From Ceriagrion tenellum (taxonomy: Eukaryota; Arthropoda; Insecta; Odonata; Coenagrionidae): DNA of 64,000 nt. Of the stretch, positions 1-10,440 are shown in pieces (the stretch's first letter is position 1; each line of letters starts with the position of its first letter). The stretch is from contig OY720636.1 of the NCBI GenBank assembly GCA_963169105.1, forward strand, positions 145,971,941 through 146,035,940, in the 5' to 3' direction. The notes under the pieces were generated by a model. It searched no databases. It saw only the letters and a program-made list of their open reading frames with translations, and had not been told where the DNA came from. The position numbers and the translations under genes are program-made.

Positions 1-560
1 TGACGTTGTAGCTCTCCAAGTTTATATCCACAGCGAGTCTACCCCAATATCTAGATGTTATGTGCAGTAATTGTGTCTTTTCGAAGTGAAAGTGATGGTC
101 ATTTGTGAGGCTATGTTCCGCTACCGCCGATTTTTCCGGATGGAAGAGCCTAATACAGCTCCGGTGTTCCTTTGCTCTCTTCTCAATTGTGCGGCCAGTT
201 TCTCCAATGTACACTTTTCCGCACTCACATGGGATGCGGTAGACTCCTGATGTTTTTAAACCAAGTGGGTCTTTTACCTCACGGGCTGGCTTCGTATTTT
301 CTTCGGTGGTAAGTGGACTGTGCGAATGTTGTGCCTGTTCAGTATCCTAGATATTTTTCCCGATACCGATGAAATATATGGGATGCAGGCATTTGCAATC
401 GGTTTCTTACGATCACCAACAGCCTATTCAGGAATCAGGAATGAACTGTGGGCAGGTCTTTGCATAGACCCTCCGTGGCAATCGCAGTTTGTTTTCAGAG
501 CCCGTTGAATTGCTCCCTCACTGTAGCCAGTTCGGCGGAAAGTCCTCGGGCTTCACACCT
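1..560 (-). mobile_element. Penelope-like element, GIY-YIG endonuclease end (truncated, frameshifted)
   Basis: Read on the minus strand, this encodes the C-terminal GIY-YIG endonuclease of a Penelope-like retroelement, which nicks DNA for target-primed reverse transcription. Visible motifs are GVYRIPCECGKVYIGETGR, then KRAKEHR and AEHSLTNDHHFHFEKTQ, running off the window at base 1. The upstream part reads KPIANACIPYISSVSGK and LNRHNIRTVHLPPKK, the typical linker before the endonuclease. The linker and nuclease are in different frames, so there is an indel near 290-330. There is also an in-frame stop after PE near 426. The cysteine pair CEC just before the YIG is typical of the family. It is a decayed copy. 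The reverse transcriptase domain is absent, because the reading breaks near 560 at a repeat cluster. Confidence 0.9.
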
Positions 561-635
561 CAGGCTACACATCGTGTAACCTGGTATGAAGCATCGTGTA
601 ACCTGGTTACACATCGTGTAACCTGGTGTGAAGCC
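550..635. repeat. Short palindromic tandem repeat cluster
   Basis: Three copies of a core reading CATCGTGTAACCTGGT start near 570, 592 and 612. Two of them form a near-perfect palindrome around 597-613 (GTGTAACC, one base, GGTTACAC). The outer bases CTTCACACC (551-559) and GGTGTGAAG (626-634) are also inverted. The cluster sits exactly between the PLE remnant and the Helitron remnant, so it may be junction sequence from a nested insertion. Confidence 0.7.
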
Positions 636-750
636 CGGAGAGAACTTCATTATCATTAATTTTCATTCAGTTTTTTGGACCGTTATTGCACTTGAATTCG
701 ATTCAATTAATTCTCTTCAAAAATTGCTAGAAGTATGCCGAGAAAACGAT

Positions 751-1899
751 TCAGCGTTGAAATTGCCGTTAAACCTTCAAACGACTGAAAAACCGACATT
801 CAACATTGCGAAACACTCAGCAATGGTCAAAGTTTTGGTAGCAAGTAAAATCATCATCTAGGATGAATGCACAATGGCGCACAAACGCGCATTGGAAGCA
901 CTCAATCGAACTATGAAAGATCTGCGCAATGGCTTAAGATGTTTTGGAGGCGCAATGATTCTACAGTCTGGCGATTTCCGCCAAACACTACCAGTCATTT
1001 CAAGATCGACCTCTGCCGATGAAATAAACGCTTGCCTCAAATCATCGACTCTGTGGCGCTATGTGGAGAAACTTCAGCTGACGGCAAACATGCGAGTTGC
1101 GTTGCTGAACGATCCATCTGCCGAATATTTCTCCAAGCAATTGCTGACTATCGATAATGGCCGTGTTCCTGTCGATGAATCGAACGGATTGATTTCGTTT
1201 CCGCCGAATTTTTGCAATTTCGTCTCAACGAAGGACGAACTTATCAACAAAGTTTTCCCGAACATCATAGCTAACCACAAAAGTCACAATTGGTTGAGTG
1301 AACGAGCAATTCTTGCGGAAAAGATTAAAGATGTGGATCACTTACACTTCACAATTCAAAATCAAATCGTTGGTCCACTGCATTCCTTCAAATCTATCGA
1401 CTGTGTAACAAACAAAGACGAAGCAACCAACTATCCAACTGAATTTTTAAACTCATTTGATCTGCCTGGCTTGCCACCGCAGATTTTACAACTGAAGGTT
1501 GGTTCGGTAGTCATCATGCTTCGAAATCTGAACAAACCAAAAATATGTAACGGAACGCGTTTGGCGGTGAAAAAACTCACGGGCAATGTGATTCACGCGA
1601 CGATAATCAAAGGAAAGGTCAAAGGTGAGGAAGTTCTCATTCCGAGAATTCCGATGATCCCAACCGATATGCCATTCGAGTTTAAATGAATTCAATCTCC
1701 AATTCCTCTTGCATTCGCCATGACGATCAACAAATCACAAGCCCAATCCTTGAGTGTTTGTAGCCTGAATCTAGAAAATGAATCTTTCTCTCATAGTCAA
1801 TTGTCCGTGGCATGTTCGCGTGTCGGCAAACCATCCGCGTTGTTCGTTCTCACACCTGACTACAAAACGAAAAATGTCGTATATCAGGTGCTTCAATGA
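751..1899 (+). pseudogene. Helitron PIF1-like DNA helicase, C-terminal part with two in-frame stops
   Basis: One reading frame carries the helicase half of a Helitron Rep/helicase protein, the rolling-circle transposase. From about 751 (SALKLPLNLQ) the order is the Walker B region (DECTMAHK, 862 on), motif III GDFRQTLPVI (970 on), LTANMR (about 1080), then the C-terminal block AMTINKSQAQSLSVC (about 1717) and SRVGKPSALFV (1816 on). The Walker A loop and the whole Rep domain are missing. The frame is broken by TAG at 859-861, where the family has Trp before DE, and by TGA at 1687-1689, where an Arg would be expected. The usual KSQGQ reads KSQAQ. The reading 628-750 is open but not helicase-like. 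This is a dead, 5'-deleted copy. Confidence 0.9.
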
Positions 1900-2204
1900 A
1901 GGGAATCGACCAGAGTGCAACCCATCCAGCAAATAGTTTAACAGGAAGTAGTGCAACAATGTTACGCGAATCATTTCGATTCGCTTCAATGAAGCAAATG
2001 CTTGCTGCCACGTGAATTACATTCATTTCAATGTAATTAAAATACTTTTCATTTTGATTTTTGGACATTTATTGAACTTAATTCATTTGATTGCATTTAT
2101 GAGTATTCATTTTATGTTAATAAAAAACTTAATTTAATGCAGCTAATAAGTTAACACAACATTTATTGATTCTGAGGCGGTAAGAAGTTCGCCGGGTCAG
2201 CTAG
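1900..2204 (+). mobile_element. Helitron 3' tail with terminal hairpin and CTAG end
   Basis: AT-rich sequence follows the helicase stop and ends in GGCGG-TAAGAAGT-TCGCC-like pairing at 2176-2193, then GGGTCAGCTAG ending at 2204. A short GC hairpin about ten bases before a CTAG terminus is the canonical Helitron 3' end. The base after CTAG is C, not the T expected from insertion into an AT dinucleotide, so the last base or the flank may have changed. Helicase and terminus have the right order and strand, so 751-2204 is one element remnant. Confidence 0.75.
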
Positions 2205-3494
2205 CTATAAATAATTCCCTTACTGTTAAACAGCTAATGCTAATTCATTTATAACCCCTTGGCTCGAGCGTTTATTTCAGGCAAGACGACGAGAATATTA
2301 TGAAAGCGTCATATTTAATGTTCAGCTAATCCACAGGTTCACCTGCATTCCTTGGATTTTCGTGTTGAACTGCAGTGTGTGTGCACTGCGGCCAAAGCAG
2401 GTGCAAATAACTCTTAAGTTTTTGCATGATTTTTGGCATAATTGGAACCTGATTAGAGTTTCCTCGCACATATCAAGCAAAGTTTAAAGATCAATCAATC
2501 AAACAGCAATCAGTAAATATAAAAATTTTACGCTTATTCTATCGAAATGAATGGAAAGTAATATTTGTTGAAAATGAATAGTTTTTCTCTCAAACTTGCC
2601 GATAAAATAGGAGAGCCCTTATATTTTCATCAAATTTCTCAACGCTAAATCCTAATTCAGGAGTGGCAGAGAAAATTTGATATTATTCACTGGTAGATTG
2701 AAATTCTGACATATGATAGCTTATTAGCTCGTGTCATGGCATGATTCCAAGGGTTTGTTATAGTTAGTAAACATATGCTTCTTACTCTAAACTTATCTCA
2801 TTACTGAAGTCTAGACGGGAATCCTAAAAACTTGTAAGCGGTGATGACGGAAGAGGTAAATTCTTTCTCACTTCAAGAAGTAAATGACTAATTTGCTGCA
2901 TGAGCACTCCTGGGCACTTGCGATTTTCCGTGGATTGTATCGAGGTGAAAAACCAACTACCAGTGTTGCCTGTCATGATGAGATGAATCAGCTGGCGTTA
3001 TGAGCTGCCGTGCTTAAAAGAATTAAAGTCTGGCAGTAAGCCATCATAGATCTCCTCTTTTTTTAGAAATTTCGTCGACACCAGCGAAAACACTCGCGAC
3101 CCCATTTGTGGACTAGCAAAGCCAACGCAACAATACCCGTCGTCTCAGCTTCCCCAGCATCGTCTTCTTTCATTAGTACCCCGTAATTGGCACTGGGACA
3201 CGTCGCTAGCGTGTATTTGCATATATACCCTCCCCCCACCTTCCTCGGTGCCATGACCCCCCTCCCCCCGTCATCTCTGGCCATGCGGAGAGTCCCCTGA
3301 TGAGGTTGCTTTGCAACACATCCACCCACGCGAGAAATAGCTCCAGCCACACTCAATCTCATGTCCCCTCCCCAACGGTCCCTTCGGTTAGAGCCCACAA
3401 AAACTCCACGCTTCCCTAATGGGGAACCCTGTCTGAAGAAATCTATGCTGTAACCCAATCCTCAACCTCATTCATGCGATTTCTCTCTATTCAA
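2205..3494. other. Unassigned stretch, no gene recognised
   Basis: AT-rich sequence with a GC-richer block at about 3070-3460 that has runs of C (CCTCCCCCC near 3240 and 3260). A 131-codon minus-strand open frame covers that block but shows no recognisable domain and a Gly/Arg-rich low-complexity makeup. I see no repeat ends or RNA gene here. Confidence 0.5.
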
Positions 3495-4215
3495 ATTCGT
3501 GAAATAGTACTTAAAATATTCGTTTCTCGTAATTACGCGTTTTTATTGAACCGTTTCGTTAACGAGCGGCAGTATCGTTGAAGCTGAAGCTCGAGATGAA
3601 TACATTAGGAAAGTAAAAGCTCATAATGACTCAATTTTGAATGTTAAGTGGATTTTATCATAAGAGGTGATACAGTTATGAGCACATCACGCATATTTGA
3701 TGGATTGAAGAATTAAGTTCGGTGAAAGATTACAAAACAAGCATTTAGACGGTGGAATGTTGGGCATGTAGAGTATCCAACATGGAGACCAGATATTCGG
3801 GATTGTAAATACAATGAAGACATGAAATTACGGATGACTGAACTCAAATGAATAACGGGCTTTTCGAGTCATCAGGTTTCCGACACGTACACGAGTCGTA
3901 GAAAAATCAATGCATAGGAAACAAACTGGGTACATTGATTCCATCAACGTCTCGATTGAAAGTTGGAGTTAGGGGGACGTTGGTTTCTGATTTCAACACG
4001 TCTTAATTGGATGGATAGAATTTAGTCTGATGAAAGACTAATATACAAGAATGTAGAGAGTGGTATTTAATTGGTTTTAAGAATCCAATGTGGATTTAGG
4101 AATGGTATTAGGAAACTCGGGTGTTCAGGATTTTGAAAACCTACGAGCCGTAGAATATACTATTGATAGCAAAAGAAGCAAATATATGTCCCAACAGAAG
4201 ATTCACATTTTATAA
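3495..4215. repeat. Diverged direct repeat, copy 1
   Basis: This copy matches 4868-5640 in colinear blocks. AATTACGCG at 3531 matches 4895. GTTGAAGCTGA at 3577 matches GTTGAAGCCGA at 4939. GACGGTGG near 3748 matches 5112. ACGAGTCGTAG near 3891 matches GCGAGTTGTAG near 5256. TACGAGCC...ATTGATAG at 4141 matches TACGAGTC...ATTGATAG at 5585. The offset stays near 1364 bases until about 3900, then grows to 1444, so copy 2 has gained about 80 bases. Identity is well below that of a recent duplication. The family is unknown to me. Confidence 0.6.
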
Positions 4216-4867
4216 TAACAGCTTCTTCTCAGAGGATGTTTACTGTAATTCATGTTTAACCATTATTATCCACAGTCAGAAACAATGAATCTAAAAGATT
4301 TTGTTATTAATAAAAGAAGAGGAGAAAGAATCTATGAGGAAAATGGAAAAAAAATAATTTATGAGGAATGAAATGAAACTGTGCTCTGAACTTTCCTCAC
4401 TGTATTTATAATACCAACCGCAGTTTTGAAAACTGATGTTATTACCTTGATAGTGAGATCATTGGTCAGAACTATGGCCGTTATTAATAAACCGATGTGG
4501 TAAATACAAAATAATGGCCGATTACATTTCATGCGTCACTTCCCAGCGAAGTAAAGCCTGAAACTTTAACTTTTTTTATGTGAGGAAATGATACGTGTCT
4601 TTCTGTATAATTAAATGAAATTCTGTCGTGGTTGACGGGAGATTGCTCCAGCCATGTTTTTAATAAGCCAAATTTCTCTGACTGTCTTCCGCAAAGTCCC
4701 TTCCCATGAGGGAGTACACAGATCTATCAAGTTCTTTTTATTCGCTCGCAGTCCTCTTTTCTTTTTTTATATTTTAATAATTATGACTAATCGTATAGAG
4801 AGATGAACGCCAAACAAATGGAAATTAAGTTTTTCATGCTTTCATGTATGTTTTGCTTACTATTTTA

Positions 4868-5640
4868 CTTCGTGAAATTAAAAAATCGCGTCAAAATTAC
4901 GCGATGTTGGTGAACCGTTTCCCTGATGACCGAGAGAGTGTTGAAGCCGAGTCTCATTTAAATGAATGGGGAAAAAAGAGGTCCACAACAAATCACTGGA
5001 AATATCAGGCGTCTTTTATCTTGAAAGAAGCATTTTTATGGAAAAGTGAACTTCTCAGATGGGGACATGGATTTTATTTGGATGAAAGAATACCAAAGAA
5101 GCAGTTAGCAGTTGGACGGTGGTATTTTTTTAGATTAAGAGTGTCTTACATGAGATATAGGACGACTCGGAATTTTAATTTATAGTGTTGAAGTTATGGA
5201 TGAGTCCACAAAACTGAATCATAGGAAATTCATGTCATTTGGTTTCTGACACAGGTGCGAGTTGTAGCTCTTTCGATTTATTGGTACCGAACTGGAAATC
5301 GGATTCTCATAACAACGGTTCCTACTGAAGGGAGTTTTATACATTTCCGTACAAAAATTCTTACCCAAGAATCACAAATTATGAATCTTGCAAATCTGAC
5401 GCATTATAAACTACAATTACATCTATAAGAAGCCTTTCCATGAAGTAAATCTATGTATGTCTTGCTTGTAGGAGAGAGTTTCTGACACTTAACACGCTTC
5501 ACGGATTGAGAAAGAATTTTGGGTATCCCTTATTATGTTTGTGACGGCTTCATGAGAAATTCGGGCCATCATTTTCTCAAAATTACGAGTCCATTATAAT
5601 ACGATTGATAGAAATATGTCTGAGATTCGGAGGCTGTAAT
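4868..5640. repeat. Diverged direct repeat, copy 2
   Basis: Second copy of the unit at 3495-4215. A 113-codon open frame at 4844-5185 lies across its first half (it begins Met-Tyr-Val-Leu-Leu). The matching part of copy 1 is interrupted by stops (for example TAA near 3559), so the frame is not conserved and is probably not a gene. The 650 bases between the copies look like ordinary AT-rich sequence. Confidence 0.6.
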
Positions 5641-6682
5641 ATAGATTTCTATTTTAGGAATTTTTATACTTTTCCATACTTAATTATTATTGATCAGCAA
5701 TCACAAATTTTGCCAACGAATATTTTTGAGTATAATAAAATATATGAATAGGGAAGTGATAGATACCATTCTATTCATAAAAATAAATTCTCTCATGCTC
5801 AACAGGTGGTGGGAAGGGAGGTCACTCTCGTACACAATTAATAATTATCCTGAATCTTATGCAAACATTTTGATGACGCTGTGGAAACATCATGTTATCA
5901 AAATATAACTGAATTTATTATCACGCGGCCAAGCCAGGCGCTCGACATCGCTGGTATGAACGCAAATATAGGCGGTGCACGGTGTTGTCACTCTGGAGAC
6001 TATCGCATCACACCTACCTCTCGTTCCTCATCGCCCACAAGGGATCTAGGAGCCGACTGTCTCCGCTTGGCCCTACCTCTCTTCGTCATTATCTCTCCCT
6101 ACTCCTCCAGAGGACTCTCGGTCATCGCCCTGCCTCAGTCAAATTGGCCCCTTCACCTCCTTTTCGTCGGTGGTGTCTCCCCAGAGAGAGTTCTTGCGCA
6201 GCCGAGAAGGAGTCCATTCCTACGTCTTCTTCCTCAGAGAGGGCGGGCCTTTCCGTCCCCTACCTCTATTCTCACCTCCTCCTCCTCCTCCTCACTCTCC
6301 TTAGCGGAAAGGTCGGTGGGGTGTGGTGGGAACCACTTGGGAGGAGGATTGAGAGGAAGGTGGATGCAAAAACGAGGCAACGCTAAGGGGTCGATGGGCT
6401 CTCTCTGAGAGTGGGCGATTCTGGGAGATTTTCGGCCTCTGGAAAACAATTCCGGGTGTACTTTGGTGATGGTGGAGGAGTTTATTGTAGAAGGGATGGA
6501 ACATTTCCTCAAATAACACCAGTCAGCCATTTTGTAAGAAAATATTAAACTAATACTGTATTTTGAATAATACTTAAGCTATTGTCCACCCACAACGAAT
6601 TGCGATTCACTCGACTCGACGATTGCAACAGACAACGCACAAATTCTCAGAATTGGTACGTGGGCTTCCGCGGTGATTTATT
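5641..6682. other. Unassigned stretch with a pyrimidine-rich block
   Basis: 5990-6400 is GC-richer and strongly C/T-biased on the plus strand, including a (CCT)n run near 6273-6296. Open frames on both strands across it are Ser/Pro/Leu- or Arg-rich and look like composition artefacts. No domain, RNA gene or transposon terminus was seen. Confidence 0.5.
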
Positions 6683-6806
6683 GAGGTCAGTTAATTCGAG
6701 TTTTTCCCGCGTTGATTCAGGACCTGAGGACGCTAGCTGTCATGTTAGCGAAACTGTTGTCCGTAAAGGTGAATCAACGCGGGAAAAACCCGAATAAACT
6801 GACCTC
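6683..6806 (+). ncRNA. Hammerhead-like RNA core inside a 37 bp-arm inverted repeat
   Basis: Arms 6683-6719 and 6770-6806 pair over 37 bases with two mismatches. The 50-base loop holds CTGAGGA (6724-6730), one spare C, a stem GCTAGC/GTTAGC around loop TGTCAT (6732-6749), then GAAAC (6750-6754) and TGTT-GTCC. GGAC (6720-6723) can pair with GTCC (6759-6762). This is the layout of a hammerhead ribozyme with a long stem I, as reported in terminal repeats of Penelope-like elements. The spare base after CTGAGGA and the choice between two outer pairings make catalysis uncertain. No PLE coding sequence is adjacent. Confidence 0.6.
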
Positions 6807-6860
6807 CACAAATTCTCAGTTTGTGTATCTCATCGAGAATGCAAAACCAGTAAACAACTC

Positions 6861-6944
6861 GTACACAACAAGTAAAATGATATCTTCCCTGATTTAGCTT
6901 TAGTACACAACAAGTAAAATGATATCTTCCCTGATTTAGATTTA
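6861..6944. repeat. 42 bp tandem duplication, two copies
   Basis: GTACACAACAAGTAAAATGA and the next 22 bases occur at 6861-6902 and again at 6903-6944, with one difference (C/A near the end). It is a recent replication-slippage duplication with no sign of function. Confidence 0.95.
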
Positions 6945-9358
6945 GGTTCTAAAAATTATGCGCCGTTTTAATCATGCCGCGCACACGTTACTCAGCATTT
7001 TCAATTTTCTCATGCAAACTTTTTCATTTTCTTATGAGCTCGCAAGTTAAAATTTCTCAAGGAGGAAGTGAGTGAATTCGCCGAAATGACGCCAGATCTC
7101 CCAGTTGCATAAGGATGAACTTATCTCTTTTCCTTTTTCCCCATCCTTGGTCATTTAAACTCATCCAATCCACGTTATTTAGCTGCAGTTTAAACATATG
7201 GAAATGAATTTGTTTTCTTAGGGTGGTGAAATAATTCATGTAAGTTATTATAATGGAATGAAATGAAGATGGAAAGAAGAATGACCGAACAAAACCATAA
7301 TGGAATATTTTTTCACTATTGATGTCATCATTTATACATATAGATTAAACCTGACCCAGAATTCAAGATTCTAGAACACGTCAAGAGGCAAAACTACGTT
7401 TGAAATTTGTTTTACTTCCAATACATTATGCTTAAATCTTTTCGCAGTAACCATTTCAGCATCAAAAATAATAAAATTGCATATTTTTATTGTACAACTT
7501 GCTTAAAATTACGTAAAATGTTTTATCTTGCTCGTGAATTGTAGGTAATCATTTCAAAAATTTGCTCCACTGTCAAAATAAGTTGATAGTGCACAGTTCT
7601 TATTTCTACGTCTCACTCGCTCATTCTGAAAGCAATAACTCTTAATGTTCAATATGTAACTATTTCTAGCGCTGAGACATGGGCCAAGATATAAACTGCG
7701 GACCGTTCATTTCTTTCAATAGGAGGGAGGATAAGCATTGCTTTCCCATTATGAGGCCATCAATACAACAGGTTTACCTCGCAGAATAAAAAGAAAATTT
7801 ATTTTTTTCATCGATCGCATCTTTTCCTGGGGTAAGTATGAAACTTAAACCGTGGCAATTATTGGATTTTTTACAGAATCGTTTACGACTCATCATCAGA
7901 TATTCTCTACGGGGAAAGATATGGAAATGCCGAGGGTGGGGTTGAAAGGTGTATTTGAGGGCGCAAGGGTGGGTGAGGGCGAATAATACGGAGGTGGGGT
8001 TAAAGGGGGAGGGAAGGCTTCGGTCTGGGACAAACAGGGCAGCGATGGGAGGCCGGGTTTTCCTGCTACTGGCGTGTTTTTTGGTGAGGAGACACACGAG
8101 GAAGGGGATTAAGGGGCGTTCGTTGCCTGGAAGGGTTGGGGGGGAGAATAGGAGGCTTTGCGGGAGCGACGAGGGTCCAGGGGGGGTGAATAGGTGTTTG
8201 CGACCGGGCCTTTGCGGCGAAGGCGGTTCCTTTTGCCTCCTCCCATACTGCCCTCCCGTTTGCGGCGGTAATTCCTGGCGCCGCCGCTAGAGATCGTCGA
8301 GGAAGGGAGGGAGGAGACGAAGGACGGAGAAGGAAAGCGGGAAGCTTATTTCCTTGAGAGGGAGAGAGTGAGTGAGGCGAAGGGGCGCCGTTTTTTATTC
8401 GCATCTTCTTTTAGTTTGCTTACCTTTGCACCGCCCGGCGCCGCCGCTTCCATTCCTCTTTCGCAAACCACCTTGTGCCACCCATCCTCACTCCCATCAC
8501 CCGCCTATGCTTCAGCTTCCAGCAATCCTCATCGGTTGCCTGGGCACCGCACACCATCCCTCGGAGATATCCCCGCTAGTCCTTTGTTCCCTTTCGATTG
8601 CATTCCCAATTTCTTCACTTTTTCTCTCTCTTTTACGCTCCCAGTGAAGGCCTCTTTTACTCTCTACCGTCTCCTCCGTTTCTTCCCACCCCTATCCCAT
8701 CCCCCCTCTCTCAACTCCCCACCCCCTGCCTCTTTCCGTTGTTTACGAGGCCCCTCCGGTATTCCTCTCGATGACGCATGCATTACCTCACCCCGTCACT
8801 ACCCCTCCACCCATTACCCCTTTTTTCTCATTTTCCCCGCGAGTTACTTCACTGCTCGTCAACCCCGTCGTTTCCACTCCCTCTCCAACTCCCACTCCTT
8901 CTCCCCCCCCCATGTTCCACCACCTTTACACTCTTCCTTTTCAAACACAACCGTTTCGACTCTCCCTTCTCGCCCCCTCCCCCTTTCTCATCCACGCCCA
9001 CCCGCGCCCAACCACCACCCTCCACCCTCGTGGAAACCGCAACAAGCAGCAACCAGTCCGCTTTGACGATCGTTGTCGGAGAGAATTGCTTTCACATTCC
9101 CTGCGAGGAAAACAATATACTCCGCCACACTTCACATCACATGGGGTTCGGTCGTTGGTTGCGCGCGCATGTCGTTCCCATTTCTAGAGCCAATGTTGGC
9201 TCTCGTATTCGCAAAAAAAGCCTTGCGGGGAAAGTCTGGACAAAGTGCTGTTTCACCGAAAAGAGTTTAGGAGAGCAAAATAAGCCTGCTTTCTCGGAAA
9301 ATAACTTACGACGATGAAAATGTTAAAATATGCATTCAATTTTTTCAGAACTAAAATC
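6945..9358. other. Unassigned stretch with a GC-rich, strand-biased block
   Basis: The stretch to 7900 is AT-rich and featureless. 7920-8370 is G-rich on the plus strand and 8400-9050 is strongly C/T-rich. Long overlapping open frames occur across 8368-9317 in all plus frames (up to 232 codons), rich in Pro, Ser, His and Leu. Opening of several frames at once points to base composition, not coding. It could be a promoter or CpG-rich region, but I see no TATA box or splice pattern that settles it. Confidence 0.5.
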
Positions 9359-9688
9359 CACGCACCCTAGCTTGAGCAGAGCTTCGTAGATATTGAATTA
9401 TTGTCCTTTTTTATTTTGAAGGAAGAAAATTATGAAGTGATATGATATCTAAGCCAAAAACCTGCCTAATCGTATTTATAAATCTCCACATCACATTTTT
9501 AAATAAAAGAAAATTAATTCTTTGTGCCGGCCAAAGTGATGTTTTTGACATCTCCATGGGGAACAACTCCATGTCTACGACTTTTAAGGGTTTTCTGATC
9601 CCCGAATTCTTTTTTTCCATTTTCGTTTTTGATTGCAAAATATCTTCGACCTTTTGTCAAAACATGTCAGGTGGCCATTTAAGAGACG
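9359..9688. repeat. Direct repeat, copy A (~330 bp)
   Basis: Runs from CACCCTAGCTTGAG to the block TTCGACCTTTTGTCAAAA and GTGGC, and matches 10126-10440 with substitutions and small indels. Shared blocks include GAAGTGATATGATATCTAAG, TGCCGGCCAA and TTTTAAGGGTTTTCTGAT. It contains AATAAA-type signals. No coding is evident. Confidence 0.85.
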
Positions 9689-10125
9689 CGGTCTGTGTTT
9701 CATTCACTTCTGAAGTTTTCTACCGGAAGTTTATTTTTGCTCGTGGTGATTTCCAGAGTAATCTGTTTGCCAAGGTGAGCAAAAGACTCTGTTTGCAGGA
9801 AGAGTCGTCAAATTATTTATCGGTAAAAGACGTACTGATTAAAGTATTGTTCAAAATTACGTTATAAGAATTGCGATCCATTCTAAAAAAATGGGGAATT
9901 CTAATTCTAATTATAAATAGAGAAAATAATAGGCCAGATAAGAGGAAGAATGATGCCTTCTATTACTTGATTGCCACCAAAATTGAACCAGTTTGACCGC
10001 GCATGTTCTCTTCTGACTGACTGCTTTGCGCCAAGCGGCGACAAGGGGGCAATGGGCGAGACTCCGATTTGGACTGTGGCCGGCCCGGTGCTGTATAGTA
10101 CATGTTGTGGATTCACACTGTGCCA

Positions 10126-10440
10126 CACACCCTGGCTTGAGTAGGAAAGTACACCGTAGATGTAGAATTATTGTTGAAATTATGAAGTGATATGATATCT
10201 AAGCCGAAAATCTACCTAATTTTATTTATAAATCTCCACCCATCACATTTTTAAATAAAAGGAAATTAATTCTTTTTGCCGGCCAACGTGATGTTTTTGA
10301 CATCTCTATGAGGAACAACTCCATATCGGCAACTTTTAAGGGTTTTCTGATTTACGCATACTTTTTTCTTTTTTTCCTTTATTTCGTTTTAGATTTCAAA
10401 ATATCTTCGACCTTTTGTCAAAAAATGACCGGTGGCAACA
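10126..10440. repeat. Direct repeat, copy B (~330 bp)
   Basis: Second copy of 9359-9688, same orientation, about 770 bases downstream. The 430 bases between the copies are not duplicated. Two repeats in direct order flanking unrelated sequence could be a solo-type terminal repeat pair of a small element or a partial tandem duplication. I do not recognise the family. Confidence 0.85.

Noticed and set aside
320..508. 62-codon plus-strand frame
   Set aside because: It is the shadow of the PLE coding on the minus strand.
4844..5185. 113-codon frame as a gene
   Set aside because: It lies in a diverged repeat whose other copy has stops in the matching region.
7870..7905. Minus-strand CTGATGATGAGTCGTAAACG as a core
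   Set aside because: GAAA reads TAAA and no inner stem forms.
8368..9317. Long plus-strand frames (232, 179 and 138 codons) as genes
   Set aside because: All three frames are open together in C/T-rich DNA, and the products are Pro/Ser/His-rich without a domain; base composition explains them.
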